Origin: Grammothele lineata
Taxonomy: Eukaryota > Basidiomycota > Agaricomycetes > Polyporales > Polyporaceae
DNA: 47,074 nucleotides
Direction of reading: 5' to 3'
Assembly: GCA_002150815.3 (NCBI GenBank)
Contig: NDFF03000113.1
Coordinates: forward strand, 1-47,074
Within the stretch, counting starts at the first letter, position 1. Each line of letters opens with the position of its first letter. Shown piece by piece: positions 11,716 through 23,988 of the stretch. Under the pieces are notes generated by a model that was not told the DNA's origin, did no database searches, and was given only the letters and a program-made list of their open reading frames with translations. Made by a program: the position numbers and the translations under genes.

Positions 11716-14700
11716 ATGCCCAAGGCCAAGGTCTTGAAGGTGTGTCTCTGCACGGAGTGTTCTCGGAGCGAACATCTCGACGACTACGGTATCGTTCAAC
11801 CCGGCCTTCTCAAAGATGCGGGGCAGATCAAGCGCCATAAACTTCGAGATAAGCTGTACGCCAAATCAGCAGCAGTTCGCGAGCAGGTACTTGCGGATGT
11901 TGGCCCGGCCACTGGAGACCAAGGCTTACCGGAAGGGGACCGATCGCCATTAGCGCCGGTGAGGCTCGCTCCCTTACGCCTCCGACTCCTAGCTTGCTCA
12001 TTGCCGGATTTCCAGGAGGATCCTATCCCACCACGTTCCCCCCCACGTGCGCCAGAGTCTGTGAACGATGGGGTGAGTCTCATGCATAAACAGCTCTGAA
12101 CCGCCTAACTAATTCGTGCCAGGACGAGGAAACTGCGCCACGGCTTCGTGAGATCAAGACTCGTACGGACCTCATTTCCTTGACCGAATCTCGTCTCGCT
12201 CGCTACATTCCCACTGTACCAACTCATATCCGCCTCAAGTTTGTGTCTTTCCCTCAATCTCTGAACGATCCTCCCGCCCCTATCGCTACGATCGATGACC
12301 CTTCTCGCAAATACGTCGTCTTCCGCGACTGGCTCCACACTACGCGACTTCACCTCGCTGCCCTGCCACAATTGAACAACGCGGCCGTAGATCACAGCCT
12401 GGCATCTCTCCTCCTTCGGATTCACGAACGCTTGGAGTTCTTGCACAACCTAGAGCGCGACTGGTGGGAAGGCGAGAAGGTTCAGGCTGGTCTATACAAC
12501 CTAGCCGATGGTACGGATGGAGGACCACTTATATTCAATATAGGTAAGTCCATGAACTATACTGTAAGCTGTCGCCGCTCATGCCGTGCAGCACAAAACC
12601 TCCCCGCGCGCAGGAAACTGCAGCCGTTCATCGCCGCAGCGCTTGTTGTAGTGACACTCCTCCACACCGTTGCTTCTGTATCACGGCCGTACTGCAATCT
12701 CGTCCTTGCTGCCATCCGTGTCGTCCTCTATGGCGCCCTCTCATTCAACAATCACCTCACTCGGTCTCCTTGGACTTCAGCGCAGACCGATCTGCTCAAG
12801 AGTGTTCCGCGTGACGTTCGGACAGCCCTCAGATCCTTGGGTGTCACGCCAGACTACATACGATATGCCTGTTGCCCATCATGCTTTGCCATCTATCCGC
12901 CAGACGACTCTTCTCCAGACGACCCTTATCCGCATCGCTGCACGTTTCAAGAGACTGACAACCCGGTATGCAACACACCGCTTGTCGTTCGCAAAGAAGA
13001 GGCACCATCGACAAGGGGAGGGCTGCCTCGCGTCGTATACACCGCGGTGAAGTTTCTTCCTTATCGCAGCTTCGCCTCCTGGTTATCCCACCTCTTCTCC
13101 CGCCCCGAAATCGAACGTCTTCTCGATGGTTCCTGGGAGAGAGCTGCCCCTTCCGGCGCTCGCTACACAGACATTTTCCAGACTCCCGGCATACGAGACT
13201 TTCTCGGTCCCGATGGAACACGGTTTTCTGTTGAACCACCCGGCTCTACCCACCTCGTCTTCAGCATGTTCGTCGATTGGTTCAATGCGTTCGGTAACAA
13301 GAAAGCCGGCAAATCTCATTCCATAGGCGTCATTTATCTGGCGTGTCTGAATCTCCCTCCACATCTCCGCTTTCGTCCCGAGAACATCTATCTAGCTGCC
13401 ATCATCCCCGGGCCGAAGGAACCCTCCCTTCAGCAGCTCAACGGGCTCATTCGCCCACTCGTTGACGAGCTTCTGATTCTCTGGTCTCGAGGTCTCTTCC
13501 TCGAGCAAACGGCTCTGCGGTTCGTCGGGCGTCTCCTCCGTATAGCCGTTATTCCCCTTGTATGCGATCTTCCTGCTCTCCGCAAGACAGCCGGTTTTGC
13601 AGGCCATTCAGCCAATCATTTCTGCTCATTCTGCCAACTTTTGCGGCAGAACATCAACAATCTCGCGCGCCCTTGGCCATCGCGTACTGCTGAACAGCAT
13701 CGCAACATTGCAGCATCCTGGCGCGATGCGGCGACTGACGCGGCACGGAAGGCAATCTTCGACAAGCACGGTCTCCGGTGGTCCGAATTACTGCGCCTCC
13801 CCTATTGGGATCCGACTCGATTTGCCGTTGTCGATGCAATGCACAATCTCTTTTTGGGCGCCTTACGACACCATTGCATGGAGGTGTGGGGCATTGACGT
13901 CAAGGGCCGGGAGTCGAAAAGCGAGAGAAAATTACAGGCTCATACTCCTCAGCAGCAACGAGAGGCGCTTGACCAACTCCAGGTTGCACTGCGAAAGGGC
14001 TCCAAGACGGCGCTCTCGAAGATTCGTGTCGGTTATCTGGCAGCGGTAGCACAGATCAATGATATCAGTCCAGGTGCTCGTTTGATCAAACGCAACTATG
14101 TGTCCGCGTTTCTGGAATGGGTAAGTTTTGTTCTACGGTTTTCTATTCTGTTCTAATTGTTAAGACAGGCGAAATCGCATCCGGTCGACACCCTTGTGAT
14201 GCCACCAGTACTGGATGAAGCCACTGTCAACTTCCATCGTTCATCCGAGGCCGCCAGCGACCTCTCTCAGTTTCGCGTACTGAGCCACCCCGTCCTTGAG
14301 GAAGTGCGTCACGACATTGTGCATACGGTGCTACCCTCGTGGATAGAACGCCCTCCTCGAAACTTCGGTAGCCCGTCACACGGGAAGCTAAAGGCTGACC
14401 AGTGGCGGATTGTGTGCACCGTCAGCTTGACCATAACGCTCGTCCGTCTCTGGGGACACGCCGCTCAAGGGAGTCGAGAACATGCCCTTCTACACAACTT
14501 CCTCCATCTCGTCATTGCCGTTGATCTTGCCACTCGCCGCTCTATGGATACCGCCCGTGCGCAACGGTTCGACGATCACATGCTCACGTACCTAGAAGGC
14601 ATCAAGTCAATCTTCTCTCACACCCTTGTGCCCAATCACCACATTTCCCTCCACCTCTACGTTTTTCTGGTTCTGTTTGGACCAGTATACGGATGGTGGG

Positions 14701-15602
14701 GTTTCCCATTCGAGCGATACAATGGACTCATACAAGGCTTCAACACGAACAGCATCACGTGTACGTTTCAGGACCGCGCGCCTTTTGTAGTGAAACTGAC
14801 ACACCCGCCAGCGGCCATGCCTTTGACGTACATGGAAGGGTTCTACAGTAGTACGGAGCTGCGCAGGTTGATGGCGACAATGGAGTGGCCGGACACTGTC
14901 GATTATCAGAACCTCCTTGACGCCTTCCGACGTGCTAGTCAGGATGTCACTCAAGGAACCCACGTTGTTGATGTCCAGTCCTCGGCTTACATTCAGCAGA
15001 CACGCGACGCACTTCAAAATGCTTACGATGACAAGAAGCAGGTGCAACTGGACCGCGAAACGTACGGCACGTTGATGCAGTGGATGCCTCCAAGCTTTGC
15101 GCCCTTCTACGCTGATTTAGACGACCTCAGGCCTCGTATTTCCGGTTTCGCCCAGTATCTATCAAGTGTCGATCATCTTGGAGTGACCTTCGGGACGCAG
15201 AAATCTGGCAGAAGGAACTCGTTTGTTGTCTTCGAGCGCCCCAATGAACCCACACCTTCTTCGTGCGCAGGGCAGATCACCGACATCCTCCTACACTCTC
15301 GTGCGGAGAACGACGTTCAGACGCTGGCTGTGTTTGTCAAGGTCGCAGTCTTCGAGGAACTTAGTAACGACGACGCAAAGCACGACCCTTTCAGAAGGCT
15401 CATCGAACTCAATACCCGCTTGTGCTACACAGACGTGTCCAACGAAATCCTCATTCCTTTGCAGTACATCGTTTGTCACTTTGCTGCACTATCATACATT
15501 CCCGAGAGGATCGGGCGGGAGTGCATTGTCGTCAGGCCGTTGGATAGGGTACGTGCACCGACGACGTAAACCCTTGAATCTACTAACGTTTCGTAGAGCT
15601 GA
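11716..15602 (+). mobile_element. Plavaka/Tnp2-like DNA transposase, intact five-exon gene
   Basis: Exons 11716-12072, 12123-12543, 12592-14120, 14169-15548 and a 6-nt final exon 15597-15602 sum to 1230 codons plus stop with no frameshift; the last intron has a CTAAC branch-like motif. The N-terminus carries a Cys cluster (VCLCTECSRSEH). The core has the hallmarks of this family: VFSMFVDWFNAFGNKKAGKS, IYLACLNLPPHLRFRPENIY, IIPGPKEPSLQQLNGLIRPL, VCDLPALRKTAGF, HFCSFCQL, LLRLPYWDPTRFAVVDAMHN and, in the last third, WWGFPFERYNGLIQGFNTNS. From family knowledge these hold the catalytic D, D and E; from sequence, the aspartates of FVDWF and VVDAMHN and the glutamate of PFERYNG are good candidates. 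The enzyme should cut and paste its own element. The gene is unbroken, so the copy may be young or domesticated. I did not find convincing matching terminal inverted repeats. Confidence 0.88.
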
Positions 15603-15611
15603 AGCATAAAT

Positions 15612-15830
15612 CGCCTCACCGCCACTCCCTTACTGCTCCCGCCACTCCCGTATCGCTCCCGCCCGGCTCCCGCCACTCCGAGCTCTCCCTCCGCTCCCTT
15701 CGCTACGCTCACACGCCACTCCGAGAGCGCTCCCTCGTCCGTCCGCGCGTCGCGCCACACTCGTCCGCCCGCGGTGCGCCGCGCCATACTCGTCCGCCCG
15801 CGCGCCGCACCGCGCCGAGCGTGCTCTCTC
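15612..15830. repeat. GC-rich subterminal-type repeats downstream of the transposase
   Basis: GCCACTCC occurs at 15621, 15641, 15672 and 15714, mostly in a CCC/CCGCCACTCC context. ACTCGTCCGCCCGCG is repeated about 20 bp apart near 15768 and 15788. The block starts about 10 bp after the transposase stop and contains few interruptions. Short repeats at the ends of DNA transposons commonly bind their transposase; that role here is inference. Confidence 0.65.
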
Positions 15831-16166
15831 GTGCGTCCATCCACGACCCGCTCTATTTAAGTAGGATACGCGACCGTCTTCCGGTCGGCCATCTTGTAAC
15901 GGTAGCACCGGTCGTTGTTCTGCCGCAGCGATTCAGCTTTTTTGTCTGTTCCTGCGCGCGCGCTCCCATATTTTCCGCGTCCGCGTGCGGCCCGTTGCTC
16001 ATGAGCCCAGGACTACGCTGGGGTACGTGATGCAAAACTCGCGGTCGATGGAAAGCCTTACCTGGTATGGATCAAGGAAGGCTTGCGGGAGCGACGTGAA
16101 ATGTAGGATACATTGAAGAGAAAGGTTTCCTGTCGTAGCGAGCGACAGGCGAGCGACATGCAGGTG

Positions 16167-16440
16167 AAAGGCAAGGGAAAGGATACTTACCGCGCGGGTT
16201 TCAAGGCTCAGGAAAAGTAAACTTTCGGCCCGCATTCCGGGCCGGATGATAGGCTTGTGATAGTTAAACAATCCAGGCTCACGACGGCGAGGCGGCAGTC
16301 GAGTGGCAGGCGACCTTTCGCACGCAAGTACCACGTGGTGAAAGGCAAGTGGCAGGTTGCCTTTCCTTTGGCTGCCCCGGAGCAAGGCTGGGCAAACTGT
16401 CACGCGCGGGGACAGCCGTGTGACTCTCAGGGGAAAGGCA
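16167..16440. repeat. Dispersed AAAGGCA motifs
   Basis: AAAGGCA at 16167-16173, 16341-16347 and 16434-16440, twice as TGAAAGGCAAG, and once inverted (TGCCTTT 16358-16364). TGGGCAAACT is also repeated nearby. The origin is unknown; a decayed small element is possible. Confidence 0.45.
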
Positions 16441-16805
16441 GGTTATGGGCAAACTTTCTCACGGCCATACATTCAGGTGAAACGGGCCATGAAAGGAAAC
16501 CTTTCCTTCAACCTTCCCGCGCATTTCCTCGTCCTTGAAAAGTTGTTTTGCCCGTCGTGGTAGCAACGGGCGGAGCGCAGTTGCAGTGGCTCCAGTGAGC
16601 GGATAGTACAGCTACGAATCACGTGAGATAAGCGCCGTGGGCTCGGATCGAAAAATACGGGAGTTGAACTGGCATTCAGACTCCAACAGGTTGTCCACTG
16701 ACATGGCTTTCACTAGCACGTGTAGTAAGACATTCACCTCGTGCTCTGACTGAAAGTCCCCCGGCACTAGTCGTTACATTTTTGCATCGCACAGTCGACG
16801 CGCAA

Positions 16806-19022
16806 ATGGACGCCAAGCTTGCAAATCTCCGCACCAGTCTCGCTGTATTCAAGTCCGCGTTGATTCAAAACCACACGTCCATGAGGTACGTCCGTATACC
16901 CCAAATTTCCAGGAAGATCTGCACACGATGGCTGACCGATCTTCAGCGATGACGAGGTGAGTGACTCGGATTGCTACACGACTGCCGCGCCGGAAGAAAA
17001 CCGAGAGGAGCTTACGTTCTCTCACAGCTGACAGCGATGGTCGATAGCTTTCAACCGGTCTTGAACGAGGCTGCAGAAACCCTCGCAAACATTCGGACTC
17101 TCATAAACGACCGAAGGCCTGTCAGCAGGCTCCCGGAGAACGTCCTCAACTCAATATTTCGACATGTTAGTGATGTTGATGCTGGCCCCGCCATCGAATT
17201 TCCGTCATTCTACGATCCCGACGATCACGATGGGGAAAGGAGCTACCAGCCAGTGTCGATACTTTCGCGACTTTCACTCACTCACGTCAGCAGACGGTGG
17301 CGTGCCGTTGCTCTGAATTACCCACTCATCTGGACTTGTTTGGACTTACGCAATAGGGAAGTGTTCAACGAGTTCGTCAAGCGCTCTCGTTCGCTCGCCT
17401 TGTCTATACGGGTGCGTATGGAGGTCCAGTTGTCCCAGGTTCCCCCTTTCCCAGTCAAGGGGAGTTTTGCGCCGGATGATATATGCAACGCAACCGTGGG
17501 GATCAGCCACCGCATTCAACGTTTAGATTTCCGATATGTTGAGCTTCGTAGCTTCGACTCGGAACCGGAGGAAACGGACACGAAGATGGGGTATTTGGGC
17601 TGGCTGACGACTCCGATGGCCTTACTCGAATGCGCGACACTATCATTCCCTATGGAGACATGCTGCTTGAGACGGCACGAGACGCTCTTTGGGGAACATA
17701 TCTCCTCACTCAAGGCACTCGCCCTGAGTCTTATACATTCATCTCAGATTCCAGCCAACACCTTTCCTCACCTCACGCACCTATATCTCTCATTTAACGT
17801 CGAGCGGTCTCCAGCAGTCATCGACCTACTTAACTTGTTATCGAAGACGCCACAACTCCAGTTCCTCGACGTGTGTAACATGTTCGATTTCTTCGTCGTC
17901 CCGGGAAGCCTTTCGAACGTTCCCCCAATCCGACTCATGAGCCTACGCACAGCGACCTTCACTACCTGTTGGGGTGCTACTTTTTTCGAATTCCTCGGCC
18001 TCTTGCATACCAGTGATAATTTACTGCTCGCTGTCGATGACGTCACCCTCTGGCTGCCTGCTCAGTGCCCTAATCTAAAGGGACATCCCTCTATCCTTAA
18101 TGCCGACCGCCTGGAAATTCAAGTCTCAAGTTCTCGGATCTGGCTCATGTTCTACCCCACAACAGGTCCGGGAGGCCTCAGTCTTCGCGCTGAATGGAAT
18201 GGCCCTTCCGGTCCTCATAACGATGGCCAGCCTCGAGACATCTGGGGCGAATGGCTCGATGCCCTCGCCGATGCCGGCGCGCCGTTTTGGGCGGTCCGCG
18301 CACTCGAAGTCACGCCCACCGAGCTCCTTGAGGGGAACGTATTCCGGATTCTGGCGAGGATGCCGGCGCTCGAGGAGCTGACCGTGCGCGGCAAGGATTC
18401 GCAGGCCCTTCGGTACAACCGACAACTGGTCCATGAGATCACGCTGCACGCGCTGCGCGGCCTGTCCGACGTTCTCGCCGTCACGAGGTCGGCCTCATCG
18501 GCGCCGCTCGAACCACGGTATGGGATTCATAACCCTAATCAGCCCCCCGCAGAGTGCAAAGAAGAAATCGCCTGTCCGAGCCTGCGTACACTTCGTATCA
18601 TAGACCTTGGGGTGTTCACAGCGGGTTACTTCGAGGAGTACATAGCCCTACTGACGCATGGCATCCTGGGCACACGTCGCACCGCGGGTTTCCCACTACA
18701 CGAGCTCATATTCAAGCCCGTAGACGATATTGGCCCCAGTACGGGCATTCCCTATGACCACGTCGGAAGTTGGCAGTCGACGGCTCGCGACGAGGAGCAG
18801 GGGAGGAAGTGGAAGGACAACATCGTACAGAGGTTCAGCCAGATATCTGAAAGCGCTGGTACACGACTGTACTTCGTCCACCCTTATGAGCGACTCTCCG
18901 CTCTCGAAAAAGAAGAAACTTGGAGGCGATGGACGGACGTCGAAGGAAAGAACAAATATTGGAAAATTTGGCCGTATGTTGATCAATCTTCTTTGAAAGC
19001 CGCGCGTATTCCTCAGTCATGA
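16806..19022 (+). CDS. F-box protein with degenerate leucine-rich repeats
   Basis: Exons 16806-16885, 16947-16956 (only 10 nt) and 17028-19022 give 694 residues. The phases (2, then 0) fit exactly and yield the junction NHTSM-SDDE-LTAMVDSF. The F-box spans about residues 63-135: SRLPENVLNSIFRHVSD, then SILSRLSLTHVSRRWRAVALNYPLIWTCLDL, the usual fungal pattern in which the motif binds Skp1. A helical N-terminal leader (residues 30-60) precedes it. The rest has leucine-rich segments (FPHLTHLYLSFN, TPQLQFLDVCNM, MPALEELTVRGKD, CPSLRTLRIIDLGVF), the presumed substrate-binding part. It should act as a substrate receptor of an SCF ubiquitin ligase; the substrate is unknown. Such genes are strongly expanded in Agaricomycetes. 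Confidence 0.88.
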
Positions 19023-19555
19023 CCTTGCAGGCCAAGGACGTCTCTGTCATGAAGCTGTAACATCCAGGATTATTGCCGATGGAATGGACAATGAAATGAA
19101 GGAATATGATAGGATCCCCTCCTGGCGGAACTAGGCGGTTTTGTACGAGAAGCGTGTCCGCCCTGTACTGCGCTAGTTGTGAAAGAGGCGTAATTAGTCG
19201 ATTGTCGATTCTGCGTGGTGATTTCTGAAGAGACGTCGAGCTGGGGAGTTCATACGACGCGGGACAGGCTCAAGTGCAAGACCGCGAGCGCGGCGATTGC
19301 GTTCGCATGTGCTCGCTACATGCCGGGCTTGGCACAATCATCTTGCGACACGGTAGGTCTTCGGCAGTACGTCCGTCGGCCATTTCAACGGGCCGCGCGT
19401 TATATGGTTCTATTACAAGTACACATGGTCGTTTTGCAAGTCTTCGTCAGTCAGTAACCCCAGCACAGTCCATATGGGTCCCAAACCTTCCTATGCCCCC
19501 GATCTCACAGCACGTCGCACGGCACCCCTCCCACCAAAGTCGGTCACCGCGAAGG
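19023..19555. other. Convergent 3' intergenic region
   Basis: Lies between the F-box gene (plus) and DDI1 (minus), both ending here. No gene, repeat or RNA is apparent. Confidence 0.4.
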
Positions 19556-21372
19556 TCATTGGAAGAGCAACGACGCCGCGACGTCCAGATTCCCACCCGC
19601 CGCGTCCAGCGACGCGATCGCGATCTCCCTCGTCGCCCCGAGGCCCATGAGCGTCGAGATGTCCGCCTCCGGGTACGCGCTTGCCCCTTGCGCGGTGGCG
19701 GGGGGTGGTGGTCGCGCCGCTGCGGGGGGAACGCCCCGACCAGCTCCAGCTGGAGCGGGCGAGGCCCCCAGGGTATTTCCCGATCCCGGGAAGGGCGTTG
19801 GGGGTGTTGGACGGGAGGACGATGACGCGCTAGAAGGACCGACGCCTAGCCCCGAGCCAGACGCGAGCGCGGGATCGGCCCCAACCCCCGCCTCCGCCTC
19901 GCCCTCGAATATGCGCGCCTTGTCGGGGAGCTCGTGCTCCGGCAAGAACGACACCTCGCGGCCCTGGATGCGAAGGACGTTCTTCTGGAGGTCGATGCAC
20001 GCCTGGTGCGCCTTGAGCATGTCCAGGCCGAAGAGGAGGTCGACGTCGCGGCCCTCCATGATCGTGAAGGAGCAGGGGAGGTGCAGGTCTGCGAGCTTGA
20101 GCTGGGCGCTGTGTACGCGTCCTAGGATCTTGGCTGTCCCGACCCCACGCGCGATGCCTGCGAAGCGGCGGTCGACGAGGCGCATGATTCTGTGCGGAGG
20201 TGGGTGAGCGGCGGGATGGGGAGGAGAGCGGAGAGGCCTACCCGCACGCTTCTGCTGCTTCGGGGCTCACTGAGAACGAAACATAGTCAGTTACGCTTGG
20301 AGAGAGAGGCGCGATCGTGGACGTACTGATTGTCGACTGTGCGCCGCTGTCCACGAACGCCTTGATCGGGTGCCCGTTCACCTCCACTGGGATACTGGGC
20401 GGACGCGTCAGCCCCACTGACGTATCCCGAAACGGCCGGACTTACTAGAGCATAATCACGCGCCCGAAGGATTCAGGCGAGTACTCGAGCGCGTGCTCGA
20501 GGTTCTCGAGTACGGCTTGCTGCTGGATCGCCTCCTCGATCTTGCGCTGCGCCTCGAGCGAGAACGGGTCTGATTCGAGGAGCGCGCGTTCGCGCTCGGC
20601 CTCCATCTGCATCTGGTGTGTCTGCCGGAGGAGCTCCGCGAATCGCGCCGGGTTGTTTTGCGCCGCATCCGCAATTTCGGGATTTTGCTATAAACAGGGA
20701 GAGGTGTCAGGGAACGTACAACTATTGCTAGGAAGAAGGGGGGGTGCGGCGTATCGCGGGGGGTGTGGGGGCAGGGCGTCGTACATGCACTAGTCTGAAG
20801 ACGATCGTAGGGTGCACATGGAAGGAACGGAGTCGCAGGAGGGCAACTAGCTCAAAGGAAAACAAGATACAGCTCAATCGCGAGCAAAGGGGATGGTACG
20901 AGGGGAGAGATGACAACGAAATACGCACCCGCCGTAGTTGGGCCATGAGCGCGGGGTCCCCCAGGAGCTGTAGGCGCATCATCTCAGAGTCTTGTTCCAT
21001 CGACCTAGTCCCAACAAAAACCGAGGGCACGCAACATCGGTCATGCAGCGCTGTGAATAGGAAAGGAACGGGCGCACCTGCTTGCTCCCGCGACATGGAC
21101 CTTTTTCCGAAGGAGAAGCATCGCGTGATCGCCTACCCCGCACTCACGCATGGTTGCCTTGGGATTGCTGAGATCGCGCCCTTCGTGAGACAAGCTCTGC
21201 TCGCTGACGGGGATGCCGGACTGCTCGCATGAGCATGGGCAGGGAAACAAAGAAAGAATCGAGGAGGGCGTACCTCAGCCTCGAGCAGGGCCATGACGTT
21301 CTCCAGCTCCATATTAGGGTCGATCTCGACGACGAAAGACTGGCCGAGCTCGGTGACGAATGTGAGCTCCAT
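19556..21372 (-). CDS. DDI1: DDI1-type ubiquitin shuttle with aspartic protease fold
   Basis: Seven exons (21372-21274, 21220-21078, 21004-20929, 20687-20446, 20394-20327, 20269-20242, 20189-19556) sum to 429 residues with consistent phases. The order is: ubiquitin-like domain (about 1-78: [37 protein letters not shown]); helical linker ([20 protein letters not shown]); retroviral-protease-like domain with catalytic Asp at about residue 202 ([13 protein letters not shown]) and [37 protein letters not shown]; Pro/Ser-rich linker; and a C-terminal UBA domain ([20 protein letters not shown]). Family members carry ubiquitinated clients to the proteasome and cleave some ubiquitinated proteins, acting in cytoplasm and nucleus. 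All key residues are present. This is a cellular gene, not a retroelement. Confidence 0.96.
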
Positions 21373-22498
21373 GCTTCTAGGTCACCGCGGGATGGATAAA
21401 GGGAGGAAGGCGAACGATGGACGAGCTCGTCGGAGTGTGGCGTAAGGTCGGGGAAGGTGCGAATTCCGGGGTCACGTTATGTGCCTGGGGTTTGCCGGCA
21501 AGCGCGGGGAGCAAATGTCGTAGAGAGGATCGCAGGCTGCGACGCTGGGTGTGTGTTGCGTTAAGGCGGACGCGGGGGCAGAGGCGAGGGTAGATGAGAG
21601 GCGGAAGGAAGGTAAGCGAGGCCCGACGCGTCGCGCGAGCTTTATACGAGCGCGTGGCTGGAGGCGTCATGACGCGTCCTCCCAACATTTAGCCTTACCC
21701 ACTACACCGTTTTCCGCGTCGTGGAGCTCGGGAGTGGCTTGTGTCGCTGTGTACGTAGCCGCCGAGAAGGTCCGAGAAGGTCCTCGTCCCTATACATTGA
21801 ACTCGGACAAATGCGCGCAGTGCCTCTTGGTCATTGCGGTTTTGAAAGTCAGAGTCGACACTAATCGTCATATGCATGGACTCGAGTCTCGATCAATCGG
21901 AGATTGCGTCGGCATAATCAGCTGCTTACTGATCCCTATAACAAGCCGTTGTAGTGAGCTCTATACCTCACACTGATCCGTATTGAACACGGCGCTAATT
22001 TGGCTTGTCTTTCTCTTCCACATCGTCTGTCTTCCACATGCTCTGATGATATCTTCGTAGAATGAGACAATCCACGAGTTCGCTAGCTGTCAAATCCTGA
22101 AGAACTTGCACTTGCGGCTCTTTCTACCGTCTGCAGACTGCGGGTACGTACATAACGACCAGGCTAGCCCTGAGTAGTAGCCTTAGTAGGTACGGGCCCA
22201 AATGAATGATCACAGATAGTGGACGTATATTCGAGTGCTCATTTGGCAGCATGCAGCGTGTAACATCCCTTCAAGGGAAGCTAGAGCGTTTCACTGCGAA
22301 ACCGGTAACTAAAGATTTCTGCGGACTTGGGCGGGCGGAGACGAGCATGGTTTCAAGTTCTATGATGCAACCGCGGTGGTCGAGGAAGTACTGTTGGGAT
22401 CTGTCAACTATTATCAACTTCCCACACTTACACGCCCGCACCATGATTCAACAGAAAAACCGTCTCCCTCTCCTCATTCAAAGTTTCTGCCTCCTATC
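21373..22498. other. Divergent promoter region between DDI1 and paralog A
   Basis: 1.1 kb between two genes transcribed away from each other. A TATAAA is readable on the minus strand near 21641-21646, about 270 bp from the DDI1 ATG. No supported gene, although the length leaves room for a non-coding RNA. Confidence 0.4.
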
Positions 22499-23988
22499 AT
22501 GTCTAGCCCTATCACCGTCGACGATTCTGACCCGCGACTTCTTCAATCCTTTGCCGGTCATTGGAGCCTAACATTCGATGACAACACCGTCCATGAAACA
22601 TCGCATCCGGATGCGACTGTAACCTCCACGTTCGTTGGTAAGTATTTCCGGCCCCCCCGTCTTTCGCCAACGCCTATACCTTCACAACTTCAAGTGTTGC
22701 TAATTCAATGCACCATTTAAAGGTACATCGGTTTCCGTATGGGGCACGCTGGATGGGGTCAAGAGCCAACTGGTGTCCGGACACAAGATTGATGGCGTCG
22801 ACGTCGAACGCTACGTGGCTCCAGTCCTTTCCACGGATGCTATACCCGAAAATTCTCAGTACTTCGTCACCGATAACCTCTCTCCCGGTACACGGACGTC
22901 GACACTCGTTGTTACAATTGGGTCTGAGGACACCTTAATTTCCACCGCGTTTTCCCTCGACTCTATTCAACTGATTCCTTCGGGATCAAATCATGGTAGG
23001 AGCATCAGAGAACTTGCTTCGAATCATCCTGCGCTCGTTGCAAGATCCACCGTAGCTCCTGGGCTCACCGCTCAAGGGCTCACTGTTTCAGGCACTGGCA
23101 CGATGGGGTCTCTCCTGTTCAATACTGCACTCTCAGGCTCAATGCCAGCAACCTCGCAGACAACTGTTATAAGCAGCTCTTCACCCGCGACAAGCAACGT
23201 CGCCGCCTCTGGTAGCACTTCCCCAGCGCAACCGACGGAATCCTCCGGTACTCCTCCACAGTCCGCTAAGGCGATCAACGTGGGGGCGGTCGCAGGGGGC
23301 ATTATCGGCGGACTTCTCGCACTTGCAATCGTTGGGCTGATTTTCTATTTATGGAGAGCCCGGCGCAGACCTCGGAGCGGCGTTGCATGGGGAGCCGGAC
23401 AGGGTGCAAATATATTGGGTGAGTGATTGACATGTATAAATGATGCTCAGCGGTTCCCGTTTGACCATCATCGACAACGCCCGCCGCGGTTTCCGTCACT
23501 GACTCACGGTATGCGCAGACTCGGACGTCCGACCGTTTGGCTCTTGGCATTCACCTCAGACGGAGGCAACCATGCCCGGCAGTGGAAGTGGAGATAAGAA
23601 TAATCCTCCTCCAGTCGACACGACTCAGAGTCCGGGCGCCCTTCGACCGGCGGTGCCAGACGAGAAGAATCTTCGCCATTATCCCGCGACGACCGACCTT
23701 CCTCTACAGGCGGCGGGCCCCAGCCTGACTGCAAGTACATCCACCTTAGTCTCGACTATCGACGCGCCGCCCACGGCACCCATCGACGCCTTTGCGGCAC
23801 CCGCCAATCCGTCTATGTCGCAGTGGCAAACGATAGGAGTCACGGATGGTGTCATTGGCATTCCTCCATCCGTTTATGGGGACTTGGAGAGCGTGGATGG
23901 GAGGCAGGAGCAACAACTGTATGCGGTCGACTCGGGAGTGAGGATAAGAGGAGAGAGGCTCCTTCCACCGCCATATACCGTGGAATGA
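22499..23988 (+). CDS. Paralog A: membrane protein with DSGxR/PPPY tail
   Basis: Exons 22499-22637, 22723-23418 and 23519-23988 give 434 residues; both introns are phase 1. The start MSSPITVDDSDPRL matches the starts of its paralogs. The N-terminal domain (about 1-165) is beta-rich and carries the family's VDDSDP and IDGVDVERY elements, although it is the most divergent of the six there. A Ser/Thr-rich stalk follows, then a membrane helix (GAVAGGIIGGLLALAIVGLI) with a glycine zipper, a basic RARRRPRSG stop-transfer stretch and a long cytoplasmic tail. The tail begins DSDVRPFGSWH and ends VDSGVRIRGERLLPPPYTVE, containing PPPY. Orientation N-out/C-in is inferred from the positive-inside rule. 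There is no cleavable signal peptide at the start. Function is unknown; homologues are numerous in Agaricomycetes and are sometimes labelled only for the transmembrane segment. Confidence 0.85.

Larger units (their letters stand above)
15603..16805. other. Repeat-rich region between transposase and F-box gene
   Basis: No gene supported. It holds the GC-rich repeat block (15612-15830) and the AAAGGCA cluster (16167-16440), both listed separately. A near-palindrome around 16488-16510 (TGAAAGGAAACC then TTTCCTTCA) adds to the repetitive character. Part of it is likely the right arm of the transposon, part the promoter of the F-box gene. Confidence 0.5.

Noticed and set aside
19556..20394. Retroviral-type aspartic protease suggesting a retrotransposon
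   Set aside because: It is fused in frame to a ubiquitin-like and a UBA domain with matching introns, which is the DDI1 architecture; no reverse transcriptase or integrase is nearby.
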